From assembly GCF_000828085.3 (NCBI RefSeq), contig NZ_JXCA02000023.1:319136-383135 (forward strand): 64,000 nt of DNA. Reading direction: 5' to 3'. Origin of the DNA: Scytonema tolypothrichoides VB-61278. GTDB lineage: Bacteria; Cyanobacteriota; Cyanobacteriia; Cyanobacteriales; Nostocaceae. The translations under genes were made by a program, and so were the position numbers. This document shows positions 54,501-63,447 of the stretch, piece after piece (within the stretch, counting starts at the first letter, position 1; the number at the start of each line of letters is the position of its first letter). Under the pieces are notes generated by a model, which did no database searches, was not told the origin of the DNA, and worked only from the letters and a program-made list of their open reading frames with translations.

Positions 54501-54789
54501 TATCTCCATATTGTCTCCGCATAAAATGGCTGATATTATTTGCCAATAACCTGGCTTTATCTTGCTGATTTTTAGTAATTTCTTTTGTTGTTGATTCGTT
54601 CGATAAGTAATAAGTGACTGCCCCAAGTCCTAAAAATGGAAATATAGTAATAAGAAATGTAAACGCTATCACTTTGGTACGTAAACTTATGTTTCTTAAC
54701 CAAGAAATAGTAAGCTTTTCGTGAGAATTCTGAGCAGTCTGAGTAGTATTTTGTTGTAATTGTATTTTGAAAAAACTCTGTTTAACCAT
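51517..54789 (-). CDS. PixJ-like chemoreceptor (Cache-HAMP-GAF-GAF-MA)
   Basis: 1090 residues. Two membrane helices (residues ~38-60 and ~325-350) flank a Cache-type periplasmic domain (YESIAVFDRNGNLVVDSAG, YISQPRATKSVGTSKDNSRIYIAAP). Then HAMP (~350-400), two GAF domains (~425-560 and ~590-735) and a methyl-accepting signalling domain. GAF2 has Asp640-Pro-Cys642 (DPCL) and Cys669 (LSKCYIEQL) where DxCF-type cyanobacteriochromes carry their two bilin cysteines; GAF1 has SPEH at the second site, so no bilin. This order, with a second GAF that can bind chromophore, matches PixJ phototaxis receptors. The signalling tip has a 6-residue duplication. No CheA/CheW gene is in the window. Confidence 0.9.
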   Translation of the reverse strand: MVKQSFFKIQLQQNTTQTAQNSHEKLTISWLRNISLRTKVIAFTFLITIFPFLGLGAVTYYLSNESTTKEITKNQQDKARLLANNISHFMRRQYGDIEILSQLTFLQNRNLRGVISREQMQARLSNYLNIENSYESIAVFDRNGNLVVDSAGQLIPSQKNEEYFQTVLKNNKPYISQPRATKSVGTSKDNSRIYIAAPVKDNETGETIYVVRTIIPVKALAKQVWIPQVSQDDYDIVDASGKIFLSQTRNRKNLATKEENPNWKQIQTHKKITTQILFDKKNNVEKLVTNVPLQKVEGLPDLNWTLVLSQDTATAFATPRRFLLTLEIGMLITALLVAGVTAFIANRLMKPIEAATMAVQKLGQDNLETGIVIKGEDEFAILVSQINHMADQVQDLLQKQTAEAEQLKLLTNILLLIRSSLNAEELFNITVTEAREALKADRVVIYQFNAKGGGKVIAESVAFGLPVAFEEIFEDACIHREIIEAYKQDRVMAVSNVLQADFSPEHQKLMEKLQVKANLITPILKDNQVLGFLIAYHCQKVHVWQPYEINFLRQLALQVGLTLEHVSLLEVTHTLKDLAIHLSKTRNSQDIYNLAVQSIRNALKVERALIYKIDENFHGSVIAESVVGDWPCSLGAEIYDPCLKNYIEKYRQGRIVAIDNIYQPQLSKCYIEQLELFAVKANLVAPILVGNNLLGLLIAHQCSQPHLWQQSEIDLFEQFARIVGLALERANFLDQAEQEHQAAQKASQQQCQHKETLQMQLLGLIDHLERASQGDLTVRAEVTDAEIGTVADFFNSLLESLREIVTQVKLAATQVNDAVADNSSSMGELAVEALKQAQEIRSTLDAVDQMRQSIKAVAKSAKQAAKVASTAYNAAEVGSTAIDLTVENSIKLREVMEGTETKVKRLGESLQKISRVVALINQIAIQTNFLVINNSLVINTDIEAARSNKEAQGFAVIAEKVSALAAQSSEASSEIEEIVANIQLETCEVVTAMKLGTTHVSKGTHLAQNTKHSLNHILEVCRHIDQLVQSISNATVSQVQTSQKVSLLMQDIAKVSEMTSNSFHQVSTSLQKTVEISQQLQQSVQTFKVN
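51973..52003. repeat. 18-bp tandem duplication in the MCP hairpin region
   Basis: GTTGATAACTAAA occurs twice with an 18-bp period. On the coding strand it adds six residues (LVINNSLVIN where one LVIN is usual). Confidence 0.85.
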
Positions 54790-54968
54790 ATACCGAAATT
54801 CACGGGTAAAAAATTTTTAAGGGTCACGTTTGAAAATTTTCTTGGTAGATATAATTTTTTGTATCAAGAAAGTGTTTCTTTGTGTACACCTACTTAATCA
54901 CCCTGAATCATCTCAATCAAATCATGAAATTTAAAAAAAAAAGCAGAAGGTTTCTAGTTGCTTGCCTT

Positions 54969-55386
54969 TCAATCCTCTAAATTCCAATCAAGAAATTTGG
55001 CAATTTGGGAAACCAGAGTCAGAGGGTTAAAAGGTTTAGCGTTAAGCGAAGCTCTCCGAAGGAATCGCTCCCACCGCACCTAATTCTAAAAACCAAAACT
55101 TTTCAGTCATATTCGACTTAGATGTTAAAAAAACTATCGGTATTGCTTGAGTCTTGCTGTTTAACCGTAGTTGTTGCAAACAAGCAACACCATCTATTCC
55201 TGGCATCATCAAATCTAAAATAATCGCATCAGGTTTCAACTCTTGCGCTTTGATTAAACCTGATGCGGCAGATTGTGCTACTTCAACCTCCCACCCTCCT
55301 AGGTTTTGCAGACAAGTTTTCACAATGAGTTGTATATTAGGTTCGTCATCAATACATAAAACTCTCTTCGTAACAGGTTCTACCAT
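54969..55386 (-). pseudogene. Single-domain response regulator broken by a 22-nt insertion
   Basis: The receiver reads normally from MVEPVTKRVLCIDDEPNIQ through the phospho-acceptor in PDAIILDLMMPG to FLELGAVGAI. A 22-nt segment (55041-55062, complement GTTAAGCGAAGCTCTCCGAA plus GG) then brings a stop codon and a frame change. Removing it restores AKPFNPLTLVSQIAKFLDW up to a stop at 54969, the normal end of this family (as in the two neighbours). The present open frame therefore lacks the conserved Lys-Pro and last helix. The segment resembles the CTGCGGAGACGCTACGCGAACGC-type repeats. Confidence 0.8.
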
Positions 55387-55743
55387 TGTCTTTTGTTCCT
55401 GCTTTCTAATACATAGCGAAATAATGCAAACATTCCAGGATATTAAACTTCTGTTTGAATTCAGTACAATATTTTATAAAAAGGGATCTTAGGAAATGCT
55501 GAACCTTGATATTCGGTTACCCTAATCTCCATTCCATACCCCTTTTACGGTTATGTGTACTAAGAATGCATTAAACTATCAAATTTTCTTTCGTGAATAA
55601 TAAAAAACAACTTATTTAGCCTAGAACTATATAGAAAGATGTAGATGCTTACTTTATCAAGCTTATGGGAGAAACATGAGGAAATTCTGAGGATTATCAA
55701 GATTTCATGGGTGAGGATAATATGGAATGAGACTAAAGTAAAC
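55387..55743. other. Spacer between response regulators
   Basis: AT-rich; no gene or repeat seen. Confidence 0.4.
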
Positions 55744-56121
55744 TTATTCCCATCTCAAAAATGCCCTAATCTGGTTTGGCAAATCTACAGGGTCAAAAGG
55801 TTTGATAATCACACCTACAACACCTAACTGTGCAGATTCATTTGAGTTGACAGGCTGTGTCTTAGCAGTTAGTAAAATCACTGGAATTGTTCGCGTTACC
55901 GGATTAATTCGCAATGCACGTAATAACGTTAATCCGTCCATATTAGGTATGACAACATCTAATAGAATCAAATCAAAGAGTTCAGTTTCAGCCAATAGTA
56001 ATCCTTCGCGACTAGATGTGGCTACTAGCACTTGCCAACCTCCTAGATATTCTAAAGAAATTTTAATAATGGTACACAGATTTTCTTCATCATCAACAAC
56101 CAAAATACGCTTTGGTAACAT
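55744..56121 (-). CDS. Single-domain response regulator (receiver only)
   Basis: 125 residues, one receiver domain and no output domain. Acidic pair and phospho-acceptor are intact: LVVDDEENLC, DLILLDVVIPNMDG, Thr in LLTAKTQ, and Lys in IIKPFDPVDLPNQI. Paralogue of the regulators at 54969 and 56585. It may pass phosphate from the multi-PAS kinase upstream or bind a partner protein. Confidence 0.92.
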   Translation of the reverse strand: MLPKRILVVDDEENLCTIIKISLEYLGGWQVLVATSSREGLLLAETELFDLILLDVVIPNMDGLTLLRALRINPVTRTIPVILLTAKTQPVNSNESAQLGVVGVIIKPFDPVDLPNQIRAFLRWE

Positions 56122-56584
56122 AGCTTTATTTGTGTCTTTCCCTCATAAAAAATCAAATAAAAAAATATTAGACTTTTAAAAGTCATCTCAAACCATTGCA
56201 CTGTCTAGATTAATGTTTAATTTATTGAGATATCTATAACAAGTTTGAGCAAATACTCATGGCTGAAAATATGCCTGCTTTTCTTAAAAAAGCTCATCTG
56301 TTAAAATAGGGACTTTTTTAATCAAATTAAGTCTAAGCTAAACTGCTTAAAATAAAAATATACAAAAAATGCGTATTTTTGACAATAAGCTGCAAAAATA
56401 AGAAAATAATGAGGAAATTTCCGATTTTGGTGTTACCTGTTATTTTGCATATACGAAGATAACACCACAATTTCATCTATCTATATTTTTTTATAAAAAA
56501 ATAATACAAAAAACAATCAAGCTATTACATGGATACTTACTACGAATTCTTTATTTTTTGCAAGACACTCATAATTGCTTGATA
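56122..56584. other. AT-rich spacer
   Basis: About 460 bp with long A/T runs. No gene seen. Confidence 0.4.
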
Positions 56585-56962
56585 TTACTCCCACCCTACT
56601 AATTCAATCACTTGATTCACCAATTTCAAGGGATCAAAAGGTTTGGAAATCACGCCTCTGACGCCTAACTGTGCATATTGCTTCAAATCTACCTGTTGCA
56701 CTCTAGCAGTCAGCAAAATCACTGGAATTTTTTGAGTCAACGAATTCTGTTGTAACTTATGATAAACTATTAGTCCGTCCATATCCGGCATCATGACATC
56801 TAGTAAGATAGCGTCGGGAAGTTCAGTTTCAGCTAATGTTAGTCCTTTGCTACCAGATAAAGCTGTTAGTACTTGCCAATGTCCTACGCTTTCTAAACAA
56901 GCTTTAATAACAAGACACAGATTTTTTTCGTCATCAATGACCAAAACGCGCTTCACTAACAT
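56585..56962 (-). CDS. Single-domain response regulator (receiver only)
   Basis: 125 residues from the ATG at 56962 (MLVKRVLVIDDEKNLC); a longer frame to 57010 is less likely. Complete receiver: LVIDDE, DAILLDVMMPDMDG, LLTARVQ, and ISKPFDPLKLVNQVIELVGW. The third of a tandem family downstream of the histidine kinase; all three share length and motif order. Confidence 0.92.
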   Translation of the reverse strand: MLVKRVLVIDDEKNLCLVIKACLESVGHWQVLTALSGSKGLTLAETELPDAILLDVMMPDMDGLIVYHKLQQNSLTQKIPVILLTARVQQVDLKQYAQLGVRGVISKPFDPLKLVNQVIELVGWE

Positions 56963-57400
56963 AGCGTAACCTTCATTTTTATGGTCGGCTGTTGCGCGTA
57001 TATATTGCACTTTCTTGAAAAATAGCTTGCGCGCGGAAACCTCGCAACGCTTTTTTTGTGATAGCGTTCACATAGTTTAGGACTTACGCATCCTACTACA
57101 TACACACCATACAATTTTGGTATTTCAAACGTTGTTCAGGCAAGTCTTACACCCAACTCGCGTCAATACGCGATCATTAAGATTGTGCGAAAGCGCCTGA
57201 AACCTTCAAAGTGCAATTTTAAAACGTTACAGCTTAATCCTAAATAAATGAGGATGCATTGTACTTATGCACACACTAGGAAATAGCTCACAGAAAGATT
57301 ACTTGTATTTTATAATACAAGTAATCTCATAAAAACTCTTCCTCTGTATTCTTCTCCCTCACACCCTTACACCCCCACTCCCCTATTCCCCTAGTTCTGG
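56963..57400. other. Spacer between receiver gene and kinase
   Basis: Contains the AGGACTTACGCA end sequence (57078) seen in other repeats and a CCC-rich run near 57356-57390 beyond the kinase stop. No gene seen. Confidence 0.4.
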
Positions 57401-60400
57401 TCAAGCATTCGCATTGTTTTGGGGCCGTTGAGGTAGAGTGAAGTAAAAAACACTCCCTTTTCCTAAAACACTTTCAGCCCAGATTCTGCCGCCATGCTGT
57501 TGTATGATACTGCGACAGATAGCTAAACCCAAACCTGTTCCTCCTTTTTGACGGGAGTCACTAGCATCAACCTGCTGAAATCGTCCAAAAATACTCTCTA
57601 GCTGATCATGAGGAATACCTCGTCCTTGGTCTTGAATTTGAAAGACAACGTGGTCTGACAGCGCTTGAACACTAAGCGTTACTGTAGTTTCGCTAGACGA
57701 AAATTTAATGGCGTTGCTTACCAAATTGACTAAAGTTTGAAGAATTTGGTCTGGATCTGCCCAGACTTGCACGGAAGAAGGTATAATACAAAGGGTAATA
57801 TTGTTTTCTACAGCTAGCGCTCGCATAGTTTCTACAGACTGACGCATTAATGCATCAGCATCGCACCATCGCTTGACTAAAAAAATTTTGTTTGCTTCTA
57901 GCCGCTCTAAGTCGAGAATATCATTCACCAAACGAACCAAACGTTCTGTGTCGCTGGCAGCGATTTCTAACATTTGTTGAGAAGTCTCAGGTTGGTTCTT
58001 GAGTACGCCAGCAGCGAGTAATCCCAAAGAACCACGAATTGCTGCAAGAGGTGTTCGCAGTTCATGACTGACAATTGAGATAAATTCTTGCTTCATTTTC
58101 TCAATCGCCTGACTTTCGGTGATATCTTCTACTGTCCCAACATGACCTACGAGTTCACCTGACTCGGAAAAGATGAGAACTACTATTACCCGAGTAAACC
58201 GGATAGTTCCATCCCGGTGAACAAAACGCATCTCCTGAGAGAATTCTGTGTGTGTTGATAATGCACTCCACTGGAGTTGAGAAAGTTGGCGATCTTCAGG
58301 GTGAATAAACTCTGTCCAACCATACCCCAAAGCTTCTTTAAAGGTAAAGCCACAAATTGCCTGACAGCGAGGATTAGTATAAATCATTTGTCCTTGAGCA
58401 TCCCCTTTAAAAATACCCACAGGTGCTAACTCGCTCAAAGAACGAAACAGATTTTCGCTACGGCGTAATTCTAATTCTATCCGTAAGCGTTCGTGCAGTT
58501 CTTTTCTCAGTTGCTGGTAGAGTTGTGATTGTTGAATGGCGATCGCCATTTGGCTAGTTAACTGCTTGAGTAAATCTATTTCCCAAGTTTGCCATTCTCT
58601 TGGTTGGTGACATTGGTGGACTATGAGCAATCCCCAGATGGCTTGCTTTTGGATAATGGGAACCACTAACTCTGCCCTAACTTGAATTTCTGCTAAAAAG
58701 TCCGCAACACAGGGTATTGTTTGGGCTGACTTAAGGTCAGTAAGGATGTAAACTTCTCCTTGGAGATACCGTTGGCGACATTGTTCTGGGAAAGTTTCTT
58801 GAGGAAATAACCGATCTAAAATCCTAATCGATTCTTCTTTGACAACAGCTTCCGCAACGATGCGTCCAGTTTTATCTGGCTGCATTTGGTAAACTAAAAC
58901 TCGGTCAGCTGCTAGCAATTTTTGTACTTCGAGGACGACATTGTTAAGGATTGTTGCCAAATCGAGGGACTGACGTATTTGTTGAGTCAGGTGTGTTATT
59001 AATTGCTCTCGTTCTACTTGCTGTTGCAGAATTGCTTGAGAATGTTCCAATTCAAGCGTACGTTGTTGAACTCGGAGTTCTAACTCCTCATTGAGTTGCT
59101 CAAGGGCAGCTTCAGCAAGTTTCCGTTCAGTGATATCCTGTCCAATTCCTATAATACGCTGGACTTGTCCAAACTCATCCTTAACCGGAACACCTCGGTC
59201 TCCAATCCACCGTACTGTTCCGTCTGGACGCACGATGCGAAACTCACGTTCAAATCCTTGGTGCGCTTTTTCATTAAAAGTCGCTAGTACTTTTTCCCTG
59301 TCATCAGGATATAAGCTATCCACCCACTCAGTCCGATCCGCGTACAAGCTTTCACACTTGCGCCCCCAAATTCTTTCGTAACCTGGACTAACGTAGATGA
59401 CCTGCTGCGTTACGAAATCTACTACCCAAAAGACATCCTCAATATTCTCTGCAATCTGACGAAATCGTTCTTCACTTTCTCTCAAAGCAACTTCGGCGAG
59501 TTTGGCTTCAGTGATATCCTCTGCAATCCCTATGACACGTTGGAGTTGTCCAAATTCATTCTTAATCGGGAATCCTCGGTCTCGAATCCACCGTACTGTT
59601 CCGTCTAAACGCACAATCCGATACTCATGTTCAAACTGTTCTTGGTAAGCTTTTTCACGAACAGTTGCTAGCACTGTTTGCTTATCATCAGGATGTAAGC
59701 TATCCATCCAGTCCTTGGAACTAGTGTACAAGCTTTCACGCTTGCGCCCCCAAATTCTTTCGTAAGCAGGACTAACGTAGAGTAGACGTTGATTTACGAA
59801 ATCTAATGCCCAAAAGACATCCTCAATATTCTCTGCAATCTGGCGAAATCGCTCTTCACTTTCTCTCAAAGCAACTTCGGCGAGTTTGTGTTCAGTGATA
59901 TCCTCTGCAATCCCTATGACACGTTGGAGTTGTCCAAATTCATCCTTAAGTGGAAACGCCCGGTCTCGAATCCATCGTATCGTTCCGTCTAAACGCACAA
60001 TCCGATACTCATATTCCATCTGTACTTGATGCACTTCACGAAAAATCGCTAGTGTTCTTTCAGAGTCATCAGGATGTAAGCTATCTATCCAGTCATTCCA
60101 ACCACCATACAAGTTTTCACACTTGCGCCGCCAAATTCTTTCGTAAGCAGGACTAACGTAGAGTAGCTGCTGGTCTTCGGAATTTGATATCCAAAAGACA
60201 TCTTGAATATTCTCTGCAAGCTGACGAAATCGTTCTTCACTTTCTACCAGAGCAACTTCGGCGAGTTTGTGTTCAGTGATATCCTGTGCAATCCCAATGA
60301 TACGTTGGAGTTGTCCAAATTCATCCATCACCGGAAACGCCCGGTCTCGAATCCACCGCACTGTTCCATCTGGACGCAGGATGCGATACTCATGCTCAAA

Positions 60401-62197
60401 TCCTTGATGCATTCTTTGACGAAAAGTTGCTACCACTATTTCCTTATCATCAGGATGTAAGCTATCTACCCAGTCATTCCAACTACCATACAAGTTTTCA
60501 CACTTGCGCCCCCAAATTCTTTCGTAAGCAGGACTAACGTAGATCAGCTGTTCCTTGACAAAATCTAACGCCCAAAAGACATCCTCAATATTCTCTGCAA
60601 TCTGGCGAAATCGTTCTTCACTTTCTCTCAAAGCAACTTCGGCGAATTTGTGTTCAGTGATATCCTGTGCAATCCCAATGAGACGTTGGATTTGTCCAAA
60701 TTCATCCTTAACCTGAAACCCCCGGTCTCGAATCCACCGCAGTGTTCCGTCTGGACACACAACACGATACTCTGTGTCATACGTATCTGGAAGTGTGTTT
60801 TGACAAAGATCAATATATAGAGCGTAAGTTCGTTCCTGGTCTTCAGGATGGATACCATTAAGCCAATCCAACCCATTGGTGTACAAACTTTCGCATGTGC
60901 GCCCCCAAATTCTTTCGTAAGCGGGACTAACGTAGAGTATCTGGTGGCTTTTGCGGTCAGACATCCAAACAACATCGTGAATGTTCTCTGCTATTTGGCG
61001 AAACCGTTCCTCGCTGTGTTCCAAAGCAATTTCGACAAGTTTCTTGTCAGTGATGTCCTGTGCAATCCCAATAAGGCGCTGGATTTGTCCAAACTCATCT
61101 TTAAGCTGAAACCCCCGGTCTTGGATCCACCGTACCGTTCCGTCTGGACGCACAATCCGATAGTCCGCATTAAACTCTTCACCTTGAAACACTGCTTCTA
61201 AATTCACAGCTTGCACTCTTTGAGTGTCATCTGGATGGATAGCATTCATCCAATCCCTCCAATTGGCGTACAAACTTTCGCGTGTGCGCCCCCAAATTTT
61301 TTCGTATGCTGGACTGACGTAGACTATTTGATCAGTCGTGTAATCTGATACATAAAAGACGTCTTGTATATTTTCTGCTATCTGGCGAAATCGCTCTTCG
61401 CTCTCTTTCAATACAACTTCTGCTTGCTTGCGCTCAGTAATATCTCGCTGCACTGATACCCAGTGAGTATACCAACCTGTTTCATCTTTTATGGGAAAAA
61501 TACTGATTTCTACCCAAATTTCATCACCATCTTTAGTGTAGTTAATCAAGTCCACTTGCACTGATTGCCAGTTTTGCATGGCTGTGCGAATTTCATCTAA
61601 AGTGGCTCGATCAGTTTTTTCTCCTTGGAGAATACGTGGTGTCTTGCCTAAAACTTCCTCTAGGGTGTAACCTGTCATTTGAGTGAAAGCAGGGTTGACA
61701 TAGATAATTTCCGGACCTGGAGGGTCAACAGGTTGTGCTTGAGTAATGATCACTGCGTCATTGGTATTCACAACAACAGATTCCAACAGACGCAGTTGTG
61801 ATTCTTTGGCTTTGCGATCGCCAATCTCCATTATCGTCCCAAGCATCCGTACTGCTATCCCAAGATCGTTATAAAAAAATCTTCCTTTTGCCTCAATCCA
61901 GTACATCCTCCCGTCAGATCCAAAAAACCGTAGTTCCTGACGAAAATCATTCTTCCGAACACGTGCTTGATTCAAAGCTAAAATCACAGCTTCTTGATCA
62001 TGTGGGTGAACAAGAGCGATCGCAGCTTCGTAAGTTTCTGGAAAAGTTCCAGGTGCTATCCCAAATAACTGTTCATCACTGCTTGACCAAATGACACGAT
62101 TATTCAGCAAATCCCAGTTCCAAGTTACCATTTTGGCGGCTGACAAAGCTAGGGCTAGTTGCTGATTCACCTTGGCTATTTCGCTACCATCACACAT
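57401..62197 (-). CDS. Multi-PAS/GAF sensor histidine kinase
   Basis: 1598 residues, no membrane helix evident, so cytoplasmic. Order: PAS1 (~10-130), PAS2 with PAC (~130-260; GKTPRILQGEK lacks the LOV cysteine), six tandem PAS-PAC units of ~131 residues (~260-1045, each starting SEERFRQ-AENI-DV), a GAF domain (~1090-1240), a ninth PAS (~1255-1375), HisKA (VSHELRTPLAAIRG) and HATPase (NLVSNAIKFSS, DQGRGIP, GGTGLGLAICRSI). It should autophosphorylate on the His in the HisKA motif in response to bound ligands or redox state. The receivers at 56585, 55744 and 62471 are likely partners. The GAF has a Cys (IPCVADFL) at the bilin position but not followed by His or Tyr. Confidence 0.93.
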   Translation of the reverse strand: MCDGSEIAKVNQQLALALSAAKMVTWNWDLLNNRVIWSSSDEQLFGIAPGTFPETYEAAIALVHPHDQEAVILALNQARVRKNDFRQELRFFGSDGRMYWIEAKGRFFYNDLGIAVRMLGTIMEIGDRKAKESQLRLLESVVVNTNDAVIITQAQPVDPPGPEIIYVNPAFTQMTGYTLEEVLGKTPRILQGEKTDRATLDEIRTAMQNWQSVQVDLINYTKDGDEIWVEISIFPIKDETGWYTHWVSVQRDITERKQAEVVLKESEERFRQIAENIQDVFYVSDYTTDQIVYVSPAYEKIWGRTRESLYANWRDWMNAIHPDDTQRVQAVNLEAVFQGEEFNADYRIVRPDGTVRWIQDRGFQLKDEFGQIQRLIGIAQDITDKKLVEIALEHSEERFRQIAENIHDVVWMSDRKSHQILYVSPAYERIWGRTCESLYTNGLDWLNGIHPEDQERTYALYIDLCQNTLPDTYDTEYRVVCPDGTLRWIRDRGFQVKDEFGQIQRLIGIAQDITEHKFAEVALRESEERFRQIAENIEDVFWALDFVKEQLIYVSPAYERIWGRKCENLYGSWNDWVDSLHPDDKEIVVATFRQRMHQGFEHEYRILRPDGTVRWIRDRAFPVMDEFGQLQRIIGIAQDITEHKLAEVALVESEERFRQLAENIQDVFWISNSEDQQLLYVSPAYERIWRRKCENLYGGWNDWIDSLHPDDSERTLAIFREVHQVQMEYEYRIVRLDGTIRWIRDRAFPLKDEFGQLQRVIGIAEDITEHKLAEVALRESEERFRQIAENIEDVFWALDFVNQRLLYVSPAYERIWGRKRESLYTSSKDWMDSLHPDDKQTVLATVREKAYQEQFEHEYRIVRLDGTVRWIRDRGFPIKNEFGQLQRVIGIAEDITEAKLAEVALRESEERFRQIAENIEDVFWVVDFVTQQVIYVSPGYERIWGRKCESLYADRTEWVDSLYPDDREKVLATFNEKAHQGFEREFRIVRPDGTVRWIGDRGVPVKDEFGQVQRIIGIGQDITERKLAEAALEQLNEELELRVQQRTLELEHSQAILQQQVEREQLITHLTQQIRQSLDLATILNNVVLEVQKLLAADRVLVYQMQPDKTGRIVAEAVVKEESIRILDRLFPQETFPEQCRQRYLQGEVYILTDLKSAQTIPCVADFLAEIQVRAELVVPIIQKQAIWGLLIVHQCHQPREWQTWEIDLLKQLTSQMAIAIQQSQLYQQLRKELHERLRIELELRRSENLFRSLSELAPVGIFKGDAQGQMIYTNPRCQAICGFTFKEALGYGWTEFIHPEDRQLSQLQWSALSTHTEFSQEMRFVHRDGTIRFTRVIVVLIFSESGELVGHVGTVEDITESQAIEKMKQEFISIVSHELRTPLAAIRGSLGLLAAGVLKNQPETSQQMLEIAASDTERLVRLVNDILDLERLEANKIFLVKRWCDADALMRQSVETMRALAVENNITLCIIPSSVQVWADPDQILQTLVNLVSNAIKFSSSETTVTLSVQALSDHVVFQIQDQGRGIPHDQLESIFGRFQQVDASDSRQKGGTGLGLAICRSIIQQHGGRIWAESVLGKGSVFYFTLPQRPQNNANA
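59090..61430 (-). repeat. Six tandem PAS-PAC coding repeats (~390 bp period)
   Basis: Near-identical DNA recurs at the unit borders, for example CAATATTCTCTGCAATCTGG and TCACTTTCTCTCAAAGCAAC at about 59440, 59830 and 60590. Units are variable in the centre. Confidence 0.85.
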
Positions 62198-62470
62198 AAA
62201 AATTTCTACAATTTGTTTTCACTATTTTTTTGATGAATTAAGATGAAGTCGAATTAAGGCTTGCCAATACTTCAGAGCAAACTTGTTATTCAGCTATTTT
62301 TAAAAAACTTAAATATAAATTTTAACAAAATATAATTTTCTTTCTCAAAATGTAATTATTTCACCTGAAGCTGTTAATTGTCATAAGATTTCAAAAGTCT
62401 GTATCAAACTTCTCTGTGCTTCTATAAATTTTCTTTTTTCAAAATATATTAAAAGTCCAGAAGGAATAGT

Positions 62471-63337
62471 TTACCTTTGATGAATTGCTAATTTTTGTCT
62501 CCGTGCCCGCTCTAACCTATTAACAATACGAGTGATTAGTTCTTGTGGCACAAATGGTTTACACACATAATCATCAGCTCCTACTGCGTATACTTTTTGC
62601 ACTATTTTTGCATCAAAATGGACAGAGAGAAACATTACAGGTAAATGACTCCAACGATTATCTTTACGAACGACTTGGCATAGTTCAATTCCATTAAAAT
62701 CTGGCATTTCAATGTCTAAAATGAGTAAGTCAGGAGTCGTGGCTTCTAACACTTTCCAAAATTGTTGAGAGTCTTGCAGTGTAGTGATGTTGAATCCCCA
62801 AGGTAAAAGCAACGTTTTCAGATGAGTTAGCATAACGGGATCATCATCTACAACCATGATTTTAGCTTTAGGAGCAATATGTTGATATAGTGCCGTCCTT
62901 ACAACAAACAATATCTCATCGATAGATATAGATTTTTGTAAAAAGGTGTATGCTCCCAGACGTGCAGCTTCCACTCGATAATGAAATTTATCAGATGCAG
63001 TAAAAACAATAACAGGAATTTTAAACTTCTCCTGAGCTATTTCGCTTAAGAGGGCTAAACCATTTTCCAGTGAATTGGAAAAAGTCAAGTCTAGTAATAT
63101 GACATCAGGAGGGCGTTGGGTAAGTACAGTTCTTCCCATAGTCAAGTTTGTTGCCACCTCTACCTGTAAACCCCAAGTTGCGGCTTCTAGTTTGATTCGT
63201 TCTGTTAACACAGTATCGTCATCAATGATCAACACTCGTGCAGATGCTGGTTCAAAGGTTGAAGGAGTAGTAGGTGCAGATGGCTGCTGGTGCAATATTT
63301 TTTTCAGTGATGTGATTAATTTCTCTAACTTCTTCAA
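62471..63337 (-). CDS. Tandem-receiver response regulator
   Basis: 288 residues: a basic, proline-rich N-terminal tail (~1-32), then two receiver domains and no output domain. REC1 has VLIIDDDTVL, PPDVILLDLTF, FTASDK and FLQKSIS. REC2 has IMVVDDDPVM, PDLLILDIEMPDFNG, FLSVHFD and VCKPFVPQEL. Both keep phospho-acceptor Asp and Lys. It lies upstream of the multi-PAS kinase on the same strand (gap 273 bp) and is the first gene of the signalling block. It may connect two phosphate signals or act as a phosphate sink. Confidence 0.92.
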   Translation of the reverse strand: MKKLEKLITSLKKILHQQPSAPTTPSTFEPASARVLIIDDDTVLTERIKLEAATWGLQVEVATNLTMGRTVLTQRPPDVILLDLTFSNSLENGLALLSEIAQEKFKIPVIVFTASDKFHYRVEAARLGAYTFLQKSISIDEILFVVRTALYQHIAPKAKIMVVDDDPVMLTHLKTLLLPWGFNITTLQDSQQFWKVLEATTPDLLILDIEMPDFNGIELCQVVRKDNRWSHLPVMFLSVHFDAKIVQKVYAVGADDYVCKPFVPQELITRIVNRLERARRQKLAIHQR

Positions 63338-63447
63338 GTGTGGAGCTGAGGATTGCTTCTTAGTACTAACGGGACTTAAACAAAAAAAGAAACAAGAACA
63401 GGATATAATGCTTGACTAGCATAGCTCTCACGTCAAAGTGATATCCA

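Noticed and set aside
61540..61700. Possible LOV domain in the second PAS of the kinase
   Set aside because: The motif reads GKTPRILQG; the flavin-binding Cys of LOV domains (NCRFLQG) is absent.
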